Shown here: piece after piece, positions 7,507-16,820 of the stretch
Position numbering within the stretch: position 1 is the first letter of the stretch
Layout: every line of letters begins with the position of its first letter
From: Confluentibacter citreus
GTDB lineage: Bacteria > Bacteroidota > Bacteroidia > Flavobacteriales > Flavobacteriaceae
DNA: 64,000 nt
Direction of reading: 5' to 3'
NCBI RefSeq assembly: GCF_002807055.1
Contig: NZ_NIXN01000001.1
Coordinates: forward strand, 1 to 64,000
Translations under genes and position numbers: made by a program
The notes under the pieces: model-generated
The model's database searches: none
What the model saw: only the letters and a program-made list of their open reading frames with translations
Told to the model about the DNA's origin: nothing

Positions 7507-8694
7507 ATGCAAAATATGTCGGATATTTTAAAAATTACGCAGGAATTCGTTTTTAATTTATTTAAAGAAAAGCTACCAAGCACATTTCTGTACCACAATT
7601 ATAACCATACCGAATGTGTTTGTAATGGCGTTGACGAAATTATTGAAAATACCAATCTCAACAATGAAGATCGCTTAGCTTTAAAATTAGCAGCGCTTTT
7701 ACATGATACAGGCTACACTAAAACCATTGAAGGCCATGAAGATGAGAGTGTAAAAATAGCAACTGATTTTTTAAAAGAGCAGGGTATCGATAACAACACC
7801 ATTGACGCTGTGAACCTTTGTATTTTAGCAACAAAGCTGGACCACAAACCAAACACCACACTCGAAAAAATCATGAGGGATGCGGATGCATCGCATTTTG
7901 GAAAAGATAATTTTAATGAGACAAGTGAATTTTTGAGAAAAGAGCTTGAAGTAATGGGTATAAAAAATTACTCGCCTAAAGAATGGTTGGACGAAAACAT
8001 ACAATTACTTTCTGAAAGACATCAATTTTATAGCGATTATGCACTTAAAAACTGGCAACCTCAAAAAGAGATAAACCTCTCTAAACTCATCAATAAAAAA
8101 GAAAAACAAACGCTAAAATCAAAAACCGAAGACCTAAAAAACAAACTGAAAAATGAAAATCCAGAAAGAGGCATTCAAACATTTTTTAGGGTTGCTTTAA
8201 AAAACCACATAAAGCTTAGTGATATTGCCGATACCAAAGCCAACATTTTATTATCGGTTAATGCCATAATTATTTCACTTGTGCTTTCTAACTTGCTTTC
8301 AAAATTAGACAGCCCTTCTAACAATTATTTAATAATTCCAACGCTTATTTTTACCATATCAAGTGTGATATCTATGGTATTGTCCATTATTGCCACAAGG
8401 CCGAATATTACTAGCGGATCATTTACCAAAGAAGATGTGGAACAAAAACGTGTTAACTTAACCTTTTTTGGCAATTTCCATAAAATGGAACTTAAAGAAT
8501 ACCAATGGGCCATTTCCGAACTTATAAAAGACAAAGAGTATCTATATGATTCTATGACCAAAGACTTATATTTTTTAGGAAAGGTTTTAGATAGAAAATA
8601 TAGAATTTTAAGAATTACCTACAACATATTTATGACAGGTATGATTATATCTGTTATTGCGTTTATTGTGGCTTTTAAATTGAGCAAAGGTTAA
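7507..8694 (+). CDS. HD-domain phosphohydrolase fused to a Pycsar-effector-like (PycTM / DUF5706) membrane domain
   Basis: The 395-residue protein starts with an HD domain: metal ligands His30/His34 (YHNYNH), His66-Asp67 (LLHDTGY) and a later Asp (MRDADASHFG, about 125-127). A charged linker (about 195-230) leads to a C-terminal module with helices near 245-264, 275-296 and 375-393 and the pattern LSDIADTKANILLSVNA, which I recognise as the Pycsar effector transmembrane domain. In Pycsar antiphage defence such domains disrupt the membrane when a cyclase makes cCMP or cUMP. The HD fusion is widespread in Flavobacteriia and need not be a defence effector; no pyrimidine cyclase gene is nearby. 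ATG 7516 is an alternative start. It is divergent from the phosphoesterase gene. Confidence 0.8.
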   Translation: MQNMSDILKITQEFVFNLFKEKLPSTFLYHNYNHTECVCNGVDEIIENTNLNNEDRLALKLAALLHDTGYTKTIEGHEDESVKIATDFLKEQGIDNNTIDAVNLCILATKLDHKPNTTLEKIMRDADASHFGKDNFNETSEFLRKELEVMGIKNYSPKEWLDENIQLLSERHQFYSDYALKNWQPQKEINLSKLINKKEKQTLKSKTEDLKNKLKNENPERGIQTFFRVALKNHIKLSDIADTKANILLSVNAIIISLVLSNLLSKLDSPSNNYLIIPTLIFTISSVISMVLSIIATRPNITSGSFTKEDVEQKRVNLTFFGNFHKMELKEYQWAISELIKDKEYLYDSMTKDLYFLGKVLDRKYRILRITYNIFMTGMIISVIAFIVAFKLSKG

Positions 8695-8729
8695 TTTTTA
8701 GTGCTCAAAAACGCTCAAATCACTAATAT

Positions 8730-11099
8730 TTAGGCTTTAATTTCACTAATTAAGTCATTGTAGGTATAGAAATTTTTAGTGTCTTTTCCCTTATCTTTAT
8801 AAAGCACACTTACCCTTATGGCTTTTAGTCCTGTAACGCCTTGAAGGTGTTCCAACTCTACAATTTCTTCATCTGTATCAAGCATTTTTTTAGATTGTAA
8901 AAACTTGATATAGCGTAAATATTCCTGTTCATCTTCTTTATGTGAATAAACAATAGCGATTTTACCTTTACCTGTTATGCGTTCTTGAGTTCCTTTAATA
9001 AAGGCTTTATCAACTCGTTTTTTAACGACTTCATATCTGGCATTGTAAGTTCCGTCTACATCAAATTTTTTCTCATCCATTCTAAACCTTATAGACAAAG
9101 GTTGATTAAAAACCAAAATCATGGAAGCGATATCAAGGCTTAACGGATAATTATCTTGATTGCTATAATAGGCATTTTCCATTTCACACATGGCCTGAAG
9201 CTGCCACAGCCTGAGGTTGTATAGGTATATGATGTTAAAATTATCCTCTTTTGTAATAGTTTCACCTATATACATATTGTGTTCTACACCATCGGTTTTA
9301 AAACGTTCAAAGAAATGTGGGTACATCTTTTGTGCCTCAATTTGCTTTTCATCCAGCAGCCTAGCCATGTTTTTATTGATCAATGCTACCGTATCGTCAT
9401 AATTTTTACGGTAATGGTATACCAGTCCCAGACTTTCATCTATTTTACTAAAATAATCGTTAATAACTTCAGTAAATGATTCATCCTGTTTTAAAAGAAA
9501 TTGGAACAACGGCTCTATTTCGTTTTTAAAAAACACAGAAAGCATCAATTCGCTATCGACTTTAAAATTGGATTTCAATTCTTCCTTAAAGCTTTCAATT
9601 TGAAATCGTATTTGGCTGTAAATGGGCAACTCCTTTTCTCTCTCTATTTTTTCAACTATCTTTTCTATCAAACTGAGTTGTAATGTTAAATCTCTTTGTG
9701 TGGCTTTATTTCTGGCCTCAGACGATCCTCTAATATCCATTTGACCAAATAAAGGATATACATTTTCGAACACGATTTTACTGAAAGTAGCATTGCCTGT
9801 TTGCTTTTGTTTATCAAATAAAAACTTTTTTGCGGCTTTTTTAAATTTCCACGATACACTTGGATGTATGGAAGTACATTCTCGTTGTATAACAGCCTCA
9901 ATCAAGTTATGTTCCTCCTTCTTAGATCGTTCTACCGTAGAGACTATAAATGGCATGATGTCTACCAGTTTATTGGCATTAATGCTATTTAATACTTTGG
10001 GCTGACTTGAAACAAGTTCTAAAATACCCAATAATTCACCATTACTGGCGATGGGCGCTAAAATGGCACTCTTAATACCTTGTTCTTTAAAAATTTTAAA
10101 CTGAGGACTATCCGAAAGTTTATCACACTTATCAACATCGGATATGGAATAGAATTTCTTTTCATTAAGAAGCATATCATAAGACTCATGGCATAAAGAT
10201 GATTCACAAAGTAAGCCCTCATTTTTATTAACAAGAAAACTTACCATGCCCTCTCCCACAACCCGCTCAAAGGCATCTTCTTCTTTATTATAGACAGAAA
10301 ACCCGACTCTTAAATCCTTTAAGCCCAATAACGATTGAAAAACATGTTGAAACTCTTTGATAAAATTCTCATCCTTTTGTTTTACCTCCTTAATTAAGCT
10401 AGATTTAATGTTTGAAATAGATTGATCGTCCGTTACATCAAAAATATTGGATATAACAAATCCTTTGAAAATATGGCTATTTGGCGGAAACTTCGCTTTC
10501 CAAAGCTCTATATTTCCAAAATTATCCAACAGTTCATCATAATCTTGTTGGGTAATTTTTACAGCATTTTCTGTTGGCACAATTTCACAAAAATCGGCAT
10601 TGTACAATATTTTATAATAACGCTTAATACCATTCGCATCTGGTATCTCGTAAAACATAGGGCGCTTTAAACTTAAATTGTAACCATAGCACAAATTTAA
10701 GATGACCGTACAAGCAATAATGTAGGTGTCATCTTCGGGCATATTTTTGATTTTAAGCTCAAAATCCTTTCCTGCCGTTTTAATGATATTTTTAAACCTA
10801 TCAGAAGCATTGAATATGATATTTTGGAAAGGGACCGATGCCGTTTTAATTTCGTTTCGTGTTAACAGTGGACTAAATGAATCTTGCAATATGGTTTCTA
10901 TTTGTTCCTTGTAGGTTTCCAATAACGAAAAATCCGTAAAACCTTCCCTAAGCACAGGGTACTTCTCCTGAAACTCTAAAATATGTTTTGCTTTTGAAAT
11001 CATAAAATCGTCACCACTATCAAGCAGTGTTTCATACTGTTCCAATAGCTTTTTAAAGCTTATTTGCAAAAGCATTGGGGATTCAATTGGTTGATACAT
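8730..11099 (-). CDS. large GAF-domain-containing protein
   Basis: The product is 789 residues with no signal peptide or membrane helix, hence cytoplasmic. Residues of roughly 260-395 form a GAF-like domain (LRVGFSVYNKEEDAF to IASNGELLGILELV). The flanking regions are long, mostly helical and charged, with no kinase, cyclase or DNA-binding domain that I can see. Similar large GAF proteins are common in Flavobacteriaceae but have no assigned role; small-molecule or redox sensing is only what the GAF family suggests. It converges on the HD-PycTM gene with a 35-bp gap. Upstream is a 280-bp spacer before tRNA-Tyr in which I see no promoter I would commit to. Confidence 0.72.
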   Translation of the reverse strand: MYQPIESPMLLQISFKKLLEQYETLLDSGDDFMISKAKHILEFQEKYPVLREGFTDFSLLETYKEQIETILQDSFSPLLTRNEIKTASVPFQNIIFNASDRFKNIIKTAGKDFELKIKNMPEDDTYIIACTVILNLCYGYNLSLKRPMFYEIPDANGIKRYYKILYNADFCEIVPTENAVKITQQDYDELLDNFGNIELWKAKFPPNSHIFKGFVISNIFDVTDDQSISNIKSSLIKEVKQKDENFIKEFQHVFQSLLGLKDLRVGFSVYNKEEDAFERVVGEGMVSFLVNKNEGLLCESSLCHESYDMLLNEKKFYSISDVDKCDKLSDSPQFKIFKEQGIKSAILAPIASNGELLGILELVSSQPKVLNSINANKLVDIMPFIVSTVERSKKEEHNLIEAVIQRECTSIHPSVSWKFKKAAKKFLFDKQKQTGNATFSKIVFENVYPLFGQMDIRGSSEARNKATQRDLTLQLSLIEKIVEKIEREKELPIYSQIRFQIESFKEELKSNFKVDSELMLSVFFKNEIEPLFQFLLKQDESFTEVINDYFSKIDESLGLVYHYRKNYDDTVALINKNMARLLDEKQIEAQKMYPHFFERFKTDGVEHNMYIGETITKEDNFNIIYLYNLRLWQLQAMCEMENAYYSNQDNYPLSLDIASMILVFNQPLSIRFRMDEKKFDVDGTYNARYEVVKKRVDKAFIKGTQERITGKGKIAIVYSHKEDEQEYLRYIKFLQSKKMLDTDEEIVELEHLQGVTGLKAIRVSVLYKDKGKDTKNFYTYNDLISEIKA

Positions 11100-11343
11100 A
11101 ACAGTTAAACGATTTTATATAACAATAAAAATACAAATAATATACAATAGACGACCGTAATTGATTTTTATTACAAAAAAAATGAAGTTTTTTCTTTTGA
11201 TTGATTTGAAGATAAATTTCTTTTAGTTTTTACATGCGTGAGAGTGGGATTAAATCTCATGTGTACTACTTCATGAAAATGAGAGTTGCCTTGCTACAGC
11301 CAAAATAAAATTACAAACAAATTCCAACTACTTTTTAGAATTA

Positions 11344-11373
11344 AAAAAGTCTGCATAATAATGCAGACTTTTT
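11344..11373 (-). terminator. rho-independent terminator after tRNA-Tyr
   Basis: A 13-bp perfect stem (AAAAAGTCTGCAT, 11344-11356, with ATGCAGACTTTTT, 11361-11373) encloses a four-base loop. On the minus strand the stem's own T run follows, 10 bases beyond the tRNA 3' end. Confidence 0.8.
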
Positions 11374-11382
11374 GAGTTAAAG

Positions 11383-11464
<82 letters not shown>

Positions 11465-11521
11465 AAAAACCGAGGGCAAATATATTACTCTTCCCTAAAT
11501 GTGCAAAATAAAAACACCTAT

Positions 11522-14251
11522 TTATAACTGATATATCAATCTAAAAGAAACAAACAAAGGCTGTATAAAATACTCTGTAGCACTAATAGATATATTATTG
11601 GAGTTTGTATTACTTTGTGATTTTGTATTAAACAAGTTAGTGGCTCTAACTTCATACTCCAACTTAGAATCAGCGTCTTTTCTGTATGACAATGAAGCAT
11701 TCCAAAATTTAAAATTATTAAGTGTTTTTACACCATCGCTATAATTGTTATACGAAAAATCGGTTTTAAAAGTAAAGGCCTTTAATATTAGAGCATCTAA
11801 TTGTATGGATGGCGATTTTGTATAAAATGTATTATTATTATTTTCTTGAATACTGTGGTTATAAGCAATTTCAACATTAGGAGCCGTTTTAAAATTGGTT
11901 CTTATCTGGCTTCCATAGGTTTGAGTAAAGCTCTCATTTACAGATTGAATCCCATTAAAAAATTGGTTGAATTTAGAGTAATTAAAAGTCCCATTTACAG
12001 ACGCTGTAATTTTACCAAATGTTCGTTGATACCTACCATTGGCACTAGCACTTTCGTCGGCAAAGGGCGAATTAAAAGGGGTATTTACAAATATGACATT
12101 ATTTGAAGCTGTTTGGTCTATTTGGTTTCTTATGTTATCAATACTTTTATTATAATTAAGCCTAGCGGAAACGTTTGTAAAATTAAACATACTGAAACTA
12201 TTATAATTCAAACTTACATTATGGGACAAAGCACTTTCTAAATCTGGATTACCTGTAAACAATGAACTGTACCCATTTAAAACCAAACCTGCGGCAAATT
12301 GGGACACATCAGTAAACTGTGTTTGAACAGCATAGTTTAAAGTAATTTGTTCACTATTTTTTATTTGCATCAGTACATTAACATCAGGCAATACCCTAAA
12401 AAAGTTATCGGTAACAGTTGTACCCAGTTGTGTATTTTTAGCACTATAGGCATGTGCGGAAAAGCCTGGGGTGAGGGTGAATATACCAGATTTTAATCTG
12501 TAATGAAAACCTAAATAGATATCACTAAAATTATACTTAATAATATTATCGTCTAGACCACCATTTAATGTTGGCGTGGGATTAAACATAGAGTTATTAT
12601 CTAGAAATTGGAAGATATTGGAATTGAATTTTTGTGTACTCAATATGGTTCCTAAAGTAACATTGATATTACTTGTATTGTTTAAAATATTCCAATAATC
12701 TATTTTAGCATCAATTTGATTGCTCTTTACTCTTTTATTTTGATTAAGATTATAACTTAACTGATCTCTATCCAATCCCAAACTTAAAGCTGTATTGTCA
12801 TACGGATCAGAATCAACATCATCGTTATTTGTTGGGTCATTAGCTAAAATGGCATTATAGAATGGATCTTCGTCTTGCAATAAATGTAAAACTTCTAAAG
12901 CAAAAATATTGGAGTCGTTAAGTGTATAATAATATTTTAAATTTTGGTTAAGGCTATAAGGGCTTGAGCCTTCTGCCTGTAGAACGTCCCCATTTATACT
13001 TGAGAAAAACCCTTGATCTTGGGATTCTTTTGATAAGCGACCCATAATATCATAATCTAGTTGATTGCTGCCATTGGGTTTATACTTTGCCGACAATTTT
13101 AACATCCCTAAATCACTACGTTGTACCGTGTTACTTTCAGTACTCTCGTCAGGGATAACCGAGTTAGGAGCTAAATATTGGACAAACCTATTTTCTTGCA
13201 TTTCGGTTTTATTATTAGAGAAAATAGCAAATCCACTTAAATCCAATGTCTTTTTAGGAGACCAACTAAAATTAGCTGCGGCCAGTTTTGAAACAATATT
13301 TTTGGCTCTATTATTCTGGGCTGTTAAAAACGCCAAATTATTAGATCCCAAATTTATATTGGTGCCACTTTGCTGACTAGGATTAGTAAAACCTCCCGTG
13401 AAGTTAAAATAATCTCGACGGGTAAAAGCAACCTCGCCTAAATTGTTCAAATCGGTTATAAGATTAATGCTATAAGTTGGACTATAATAAAATAACTTGG
13501 GTTGAAATAAATATAAGCCATCTTGATTTGAATACCCTCCACCAGCGGTTACTGTACCAAACCAGAAATTTGTTTTACCTTCTTTTAACTTAATATTAAT
13601 GGCTATATTGTCTTGGTTGTTGGTTACGCCACTTAATTGACCAACTTCGGCATAATTTTTAAGAACTTGTACTTTGTCAACAACATTAGAAGGTATGTTT
13701 TGGGTGGCCAATTTGGTATCACCATCAAAAAACTCTTTACCATCAACCATGATTTTAGAGACCACTTTACCTTCAATCTCGATTTGACCATCATCATTAA
13801 TCTCTACACCTGGTAAATTTTTAAGTACATCACCAAGTTTCCTTTCTGTTCCTGTATTAAAAGAATCTGCATTATAAGCAATGGTATCTCCTTTAATGGT
13901 TACTGGCATTTCATAAATCAATTCAATTTCGTCCAGACTATTATCGTTTTCTAAATTAAAATCCAAATAAATGTTTTGATCTGTTGTGGTTATGTCCTTT
14001 TGAAAAGTTTTCATACCAATATAACTCACCTGTATTTTGTAACTGGTATTTTTATCCAAATCCACTTTGTAACGACCGTCTGCACTGGTAATTCCGTAAG
14101 AATCCAACTTTTGTGTTTGTTGGTTAAGGGCAATCACATTTGCCAATTCTAAAGGTGTTCCAATACTATCCTTTACAAAACCTTCTAGTTTTACTTGTGC
14201 ATACGTAGAGCATGCAACTAAAACAGTTGCTAAAAAAATTAATTTTTTCAT
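11522..14251 (-). CDS. TonB-dependent-receptor-like outer-membrane beta-barrel protein
   Basis: The 909-residue protein has a Sec signal peptide (cleavage near STYAQ, about residue 19). A carboxypeptidase-regulatory-like Ig domain (about 22-105) is followed by a plug-like region (GDTIAYNADSF, LGDVLKNLPGVEI, VDGKEFFDGD) and a long beta barrel ending YQL. The architecture matches Bacteroidota outer-membrane beta-barrel proteins related to TonB receptors; no clear TonB box is visible. It starts 38 bp after the GLPGLI gene, so the two form an operon, a pairing frequent in this phylum. The ligand is unknown. The tRNA-Tyr gene follows 57 bp downstream. Confidence 0.82.
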   Translation of the reverse strand: MKKLIFLATVLVACSTYAQVKLEGFVKDSIGTPLELANVIALNQQTQKLDSYGITSADGRYKVDLDKNTSYKIQVSYIGMKTFQKDITTTDQNIYLDFNLENDNSLDEIELIYEMPVTIKGDTIAYNADSFNTGTERKLGDVLKNLPGVEINDDGQIEIEGKVVSKIMVDGKEFFDGDTKLATQNIPSNVVDKVQVLKNYAEVGQLSGVTNNQDNIAINIKLKEGKTNFWFGTVTAGGGYSNQDGLYLFQPKLFYYSPTYSINLITDLNNLGEVAFTRRDYFNFTGGFTNPSQQSGTNINLGSNNLAFLTAQNNRAKNIVSKLAAANFSWSPKKTLDLSGFAIFSNNKTEMQENRFVQYLAPNSVIPDESTESNTVQRSDLGMLKLSAKYKPNGSNQLDYDIMGRLSKESQDQGFFSSINGDVLQAEGSSPYSLNQNLKYYYTLNDSNIFALEVLHLLQDEDPFYNAILANDPTNNDDVDSDPYDNTALSLGLDRDQLSYNLNQNKRVKSNQIDAKIDYWNILNNTSNINVTLGTILSTQKFNSNIFQFLDNNSMFNPTPTLNGGLDDNIIKYNFSDIYLGFHYRLKSGIFTLTPGFSAHAYSAKNTQLGTTVTDNFFRVLPDVNVLMQIKNSEQITLNYAVQTQFTDVSQFAAGLVLNGYSSLFTGNPDLESALSHNVSLNYNSFSMFNFTNVSARLNYNKSIDNIRNQIDQTASNNVIFVNTPFNSPFADESASANGRYQRTFGKITASVNGTFNYSKFNQFFNGIQSVNESFTQTYGSQIRTNFKTAPNVEIAYNHSIQENNNNTFYTKSPSIQLDALILKAFTFKTDFSYNNYSDGVKTLNNFKFWNASLSYRKDADSKLEYEVRATNLFNTKSQSNTNSNNISISATEYFIQPLFVSFRLIYQL

Positions 14252-14289
14252 TAAATTATCTTATGATTTGTTAGTTGGTAATATGTTTT

Positions 14290-15132
14290 TTAGAAAGGAC
14301 CTCTTCCTCCACCAAATCCACCCCCTCCAGGTCTTCCTCCAGAGCTTTCACGCATTTCAGCTTCTTTTTCTTGAGCTATTTTTTCATACTCAGCAGAAGT
14401 GACTACTTTTCCCTTAGATGGGACTTTTAATTTTTCTTTATCGGTTGGATTTATAACAATTTTAGAACATAAAATGACCGTATTGTTATCATGAAGTTCT
14501 AATATCAAACCTGGCAAGCCCCAATAATCACTTGGCCCTTGGCTAACAGGTATTTGTGGTGTGTACCAAGCAGTAACCGTATACTCGGTTGGAGCTGCTA
14601 CCTGATTTTCGTTGTTGTTTCTTCCAAAAGGCATCCCGCCGCCGCCAACAATCTTTCTAACTGCGGTAGCTTTAAAACACAAGTATTGACCAATCATTTT
14701 AGATTCTGTCCCCATGTCCCAATCCAATTTTGGTAAACTATCAACTATTAAAAATTGCTTACCATATAAATCTGCCTGTTGTATTAATTTTTCTTCTTTC
14801 ACATTTTTATAATATTCTCCACCACCGGCACCCATCATTCTAAAACGCATATTCCCGCCACCTTGCGCTGGTGCTTCTAATTTTTCTTCTTCCTTATAAA
14901 AAGATTCTGATTGGTTAAATGTAAGTATGAAGGTCTTCTCCAAAGAACTTTTCATACGCTCAGCAATTTGCTTTTTTTGTGCCTCGCTCATTTGTGCACC
15001 CCCAAAATTCATATCTAGCGATGTCTTGGTTTGGTAATAAGCTTGCCCTTGAAATTCTTTTTGAGCAAAAGATAAAACCGTAGCAAAAAGTAATATGACT
15101 GTAACAACTATTTTTGAAGATATAATTTTCAT
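14290..15132 (-). CDS. GLPGLI family secreted protein
   Basis: The 280-residue product has a signal peptide ending near LSFAQ and the diagnostic YWGLPGLILELHD segment near residue 195-207. An internal Gly/Met-rich stretch (QGGGNMRFRMMGAGGG) and a Gly-rich tail (RPGGGGFGGGRGPF) are unusual decorations. GLPGLI proteins are exported Bacteroidota proteins of unknown function, usually next to TonB-receptor-like barrels, as here. The gene is preceded by a structured leader (15133-15225) whose sequence recurs before two unrelated genes in this window. Confidence 0.88.
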   Translation of the reverse strand: MKIISSKIVVTVILLFATVLSFAQKEFQGQAYYQTKTSLDMNFGGAQMSEAQKKQIAERMKSSLEKTFILTFNQSESFYKEEEKLEAPAQGGGNMRFRMMGAGGGEYYKNVKEEKLIQQADLYGKQFLIVDSLPKLDWDMGTESKMIGQYLCFKATAVRKIVGGGGMPFGRNNNENQVAAPTEYTVTAWYTPQIPVSQGPSDYWGLPGLILELHDNNTVILCSKIVINPTDKEKLKVPSKGKVVTSAEYEKIAQEKEAEMRESSGGRPGGGGFGGGRGPF

Positions 15133-15225
15133 ATGGAAATATTTATTGTTTTTTAATGTTCATTTGGTATCGCCTTATTTTGATTGTTTTTTTTTGCAAC
15201 TTATTGTTAATGGCGATTTCATAAC
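15133..15225 (-). promoter_or_regulatory. shared 5' leader motif, copy 1 (before GLPGLI gene)
   Basis: Read on the minus strand, the region contains ATGAAATCGCC, a 37-base interval, then ATAAGGCGATACCAAATGA, then an A-rich stretch ending TAAATATTTCCAT directly before the ATG. ATCGCC and GGCGAT (plus-strand 15212-15217 and 15169-15174) can pair. Almost the same block is found at 32796-32892 and a shortened one at 36996-37048. The first ATG could encode a 15-residue peptide starting MKSPL. It may be an RNA leader or a protein-binding dyad. Confidence 0.5.
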
Positions 15226-15380
15226 TTTGTTGTTAATGTTATTTATTAACTTGGTTTAATGGCAATTAGACTTACTTAAATACATTTAGTTTAATTGTAC
15301 ACTGTTAAATTTTTATTGAATTATGTAATTAAAATTTTTATACCGAATTTTGGTTAGGTTTTTGTATTTTCAAACCCACT

Positions 15381-16163
15381 ATGAGACACCTATATTATAT
15401 TATTGCTTTTTTATCTTTATCAATAGTCTCTCAAGATTCTATTGAACCAATATTTATAGAGAAAACCGAATTTACTGCCGACACTTTAGTAAGTGTAAAT
15501 GATTTCAGTACTACATTTTATATAGTAGAAAACATTTTGTTTAAAAAAAGTGAAGACGTAAAAGGTGTCGATATTGGCTACAACAACTTTCAATTAGGGA
15601 GTATTACCTCGGTAAACACTTTCAATCCTCTAAAAATTAATGTTTTTTACAAAGATTTCAATACGGTTGTAGTTCTTGACAACAGACTAGCTGAAATATT
15701 TAAAATTGATTTCAATACGCTTCAGCCCTATAAAAACGTTACGCATGTATCTACTGGATTTGACAATACCCTTTGGATTTTTAATCAAGACACGCAAGAT
15801 TTAGAACTTTATGACTATAAAACCAATGCTACTCGCGCTAAAACCTTACCAATTAAAGGCAACGTTTTAGATTTAAAAAGCAACTATAACACATGTTGGT
15901 TACTTACTAAAGACCATTTATATGTATATAATTATTTTGGGAGTTTGTTGAAAAAAATGGCACATGATGGTTATACCCAAATAGTTGAAAACAATGGAAA
16001 TCTTATTTTAAAAAAAGATAACGCCTTGTTTTATTTGAAAGACAATACAGAAACACCAAACACCATAAAACTCCCTGATTTGTTAATAAATCAGTTTTTT
16101 GTAACCAATGAAACCATGTATATTTACGATGGTGAATATCTTCATAAATTTAAAATAAATTAA
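15381..16163 (+). CDS. exported hypothetical protein, probably beta-propeller-like
   Basis: The product is 260 residues, with a short N-terminal hydrophobic segment (YYIIAFLSLSIVSQ) that looks like a signal peptide. The remainder repeats a pattern of strand-turn-strand with aromatic and Asp residues (LWIFNQDTQDLELYDYK, LYVYNYFGSLLKKM, MYIYDGEYLHKFKI), suggesting about five propeller-like blades. It ends three bases before the deoxynucleoside kinase start, so the two are co-transcribed; a similar pairing is common in flavobacteria, but I know of no function. No catalytic motif is visible. Confidence 0.65.
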   Translation: MRHLYYIIAFLSLSIVSQDSIEPIFIEKTEFTADTLVSVNDFSTTFYIVENILFKKSEDVKGVDIGYNNFQLGSITSVNTFNPLKINVFYKDFNTVVVLDNRLAEIFKIDFNTLQPYKNVTHVSTGFDNTLWIFNQDTQDLELYDYKTNATRAKTLPIKGNVLDLKSNYNTCWLLTKDHLYVYNYFGSLLKKMAHDGYTQIVENNGNLILKKDNALFYLKDNTETPNTIKLPDLLINQFFVTNETMYIYDGEYLHKFKIN

Positions 16164-16166
16164 AAC

Positions 16167-16781
16167 ATGCACATTGCAATTGCCGGAAACATAGGAGCCG
16201 GAAAAACCACACTTACTAGATTATTGGCAAAACATTATAAATGGGAAGCACAATTGGAAGATGTTGTAGACAATCCTTATTTAGATGATTTTTACAACCA
16301 AATGGAACGTTGGAGTTTTAATTTACAAGTTTACTTTTTGAACAGCAGATTCAGACAGGTGCTACAAATTAGAAAAAGCGGTAAAGACATTATCCAAGAT
16401 AGAACTATTTATGAAGATGCCCATATTTTTGCTCCCAATTTGCATGCCATGGGTTTAATGACCAATCGTGATTACGAAAATTACAAATCCCTTTTTGATT
16501 TAATGGAATCTCTCGTTCAAGGTCCAGATGTATTGATTTATTTACGAAGCTCCATCCCAAATTTGGTAGCACAAATACACAAACGTGGTCGTGATTACGA
16601 AAATTCCATAAGCATTGATTATTTAAGCCGATTGAATGAACGGTATGAAGCTTGGATTCATGGATACAATAAAGGAAAACTTTTGATTATTGATGTTGAC
16701 AAACTTAATTTTGTTGACAAACCAGAGGATTTAGGGTTTGTGATCAACACGATTGATGCAGAAATAAACGGATTGTTTTAA
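16167..16781 (+). CDS. deoxynucleoside kinase
   Basis: The 204-residue enzyme carries the P-loop GNIGAGKTT (residues 7-15), the DRTIYEDAHIF motif that takes the place of the ERS/DRS motif of the dCK/dGK family, and the Arg-rich lid KRGRDYE. It phosphorylates deoxynucleosides with ATP in nucleotide salvage. Substrate preference (dA/dG, dC or dT) cannot be fixed from these motifs. It is translated directly after the propeller-like protein (3-bp gap). A second kinase of the same family is fused to FolK at 33949-35076. Confidence 0.88.
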   Translation: MHIAIAGNIGAGKTTLTRLLAKHYKWEAQLEDVVDNPYLDDFYNQMERWSFNLQVYFLNSRFRQVLQIRKSGKDIIQDRTIYEDAHIFAPNLHAMGLMTNRDYENYKSLFDLMESLVQGPDVLIYLRSSIPNLVAQIHKRGRDYENSISIDYLSRLNERYEAWIHGYNKGKLLIIDVDKLNFVDKPEDLGFVINTIDAEINGLF

Positions 16782-16820
16782 AAGTTTTAAAATATACTTA
16801 TCCATATCATTTTTTAATTA

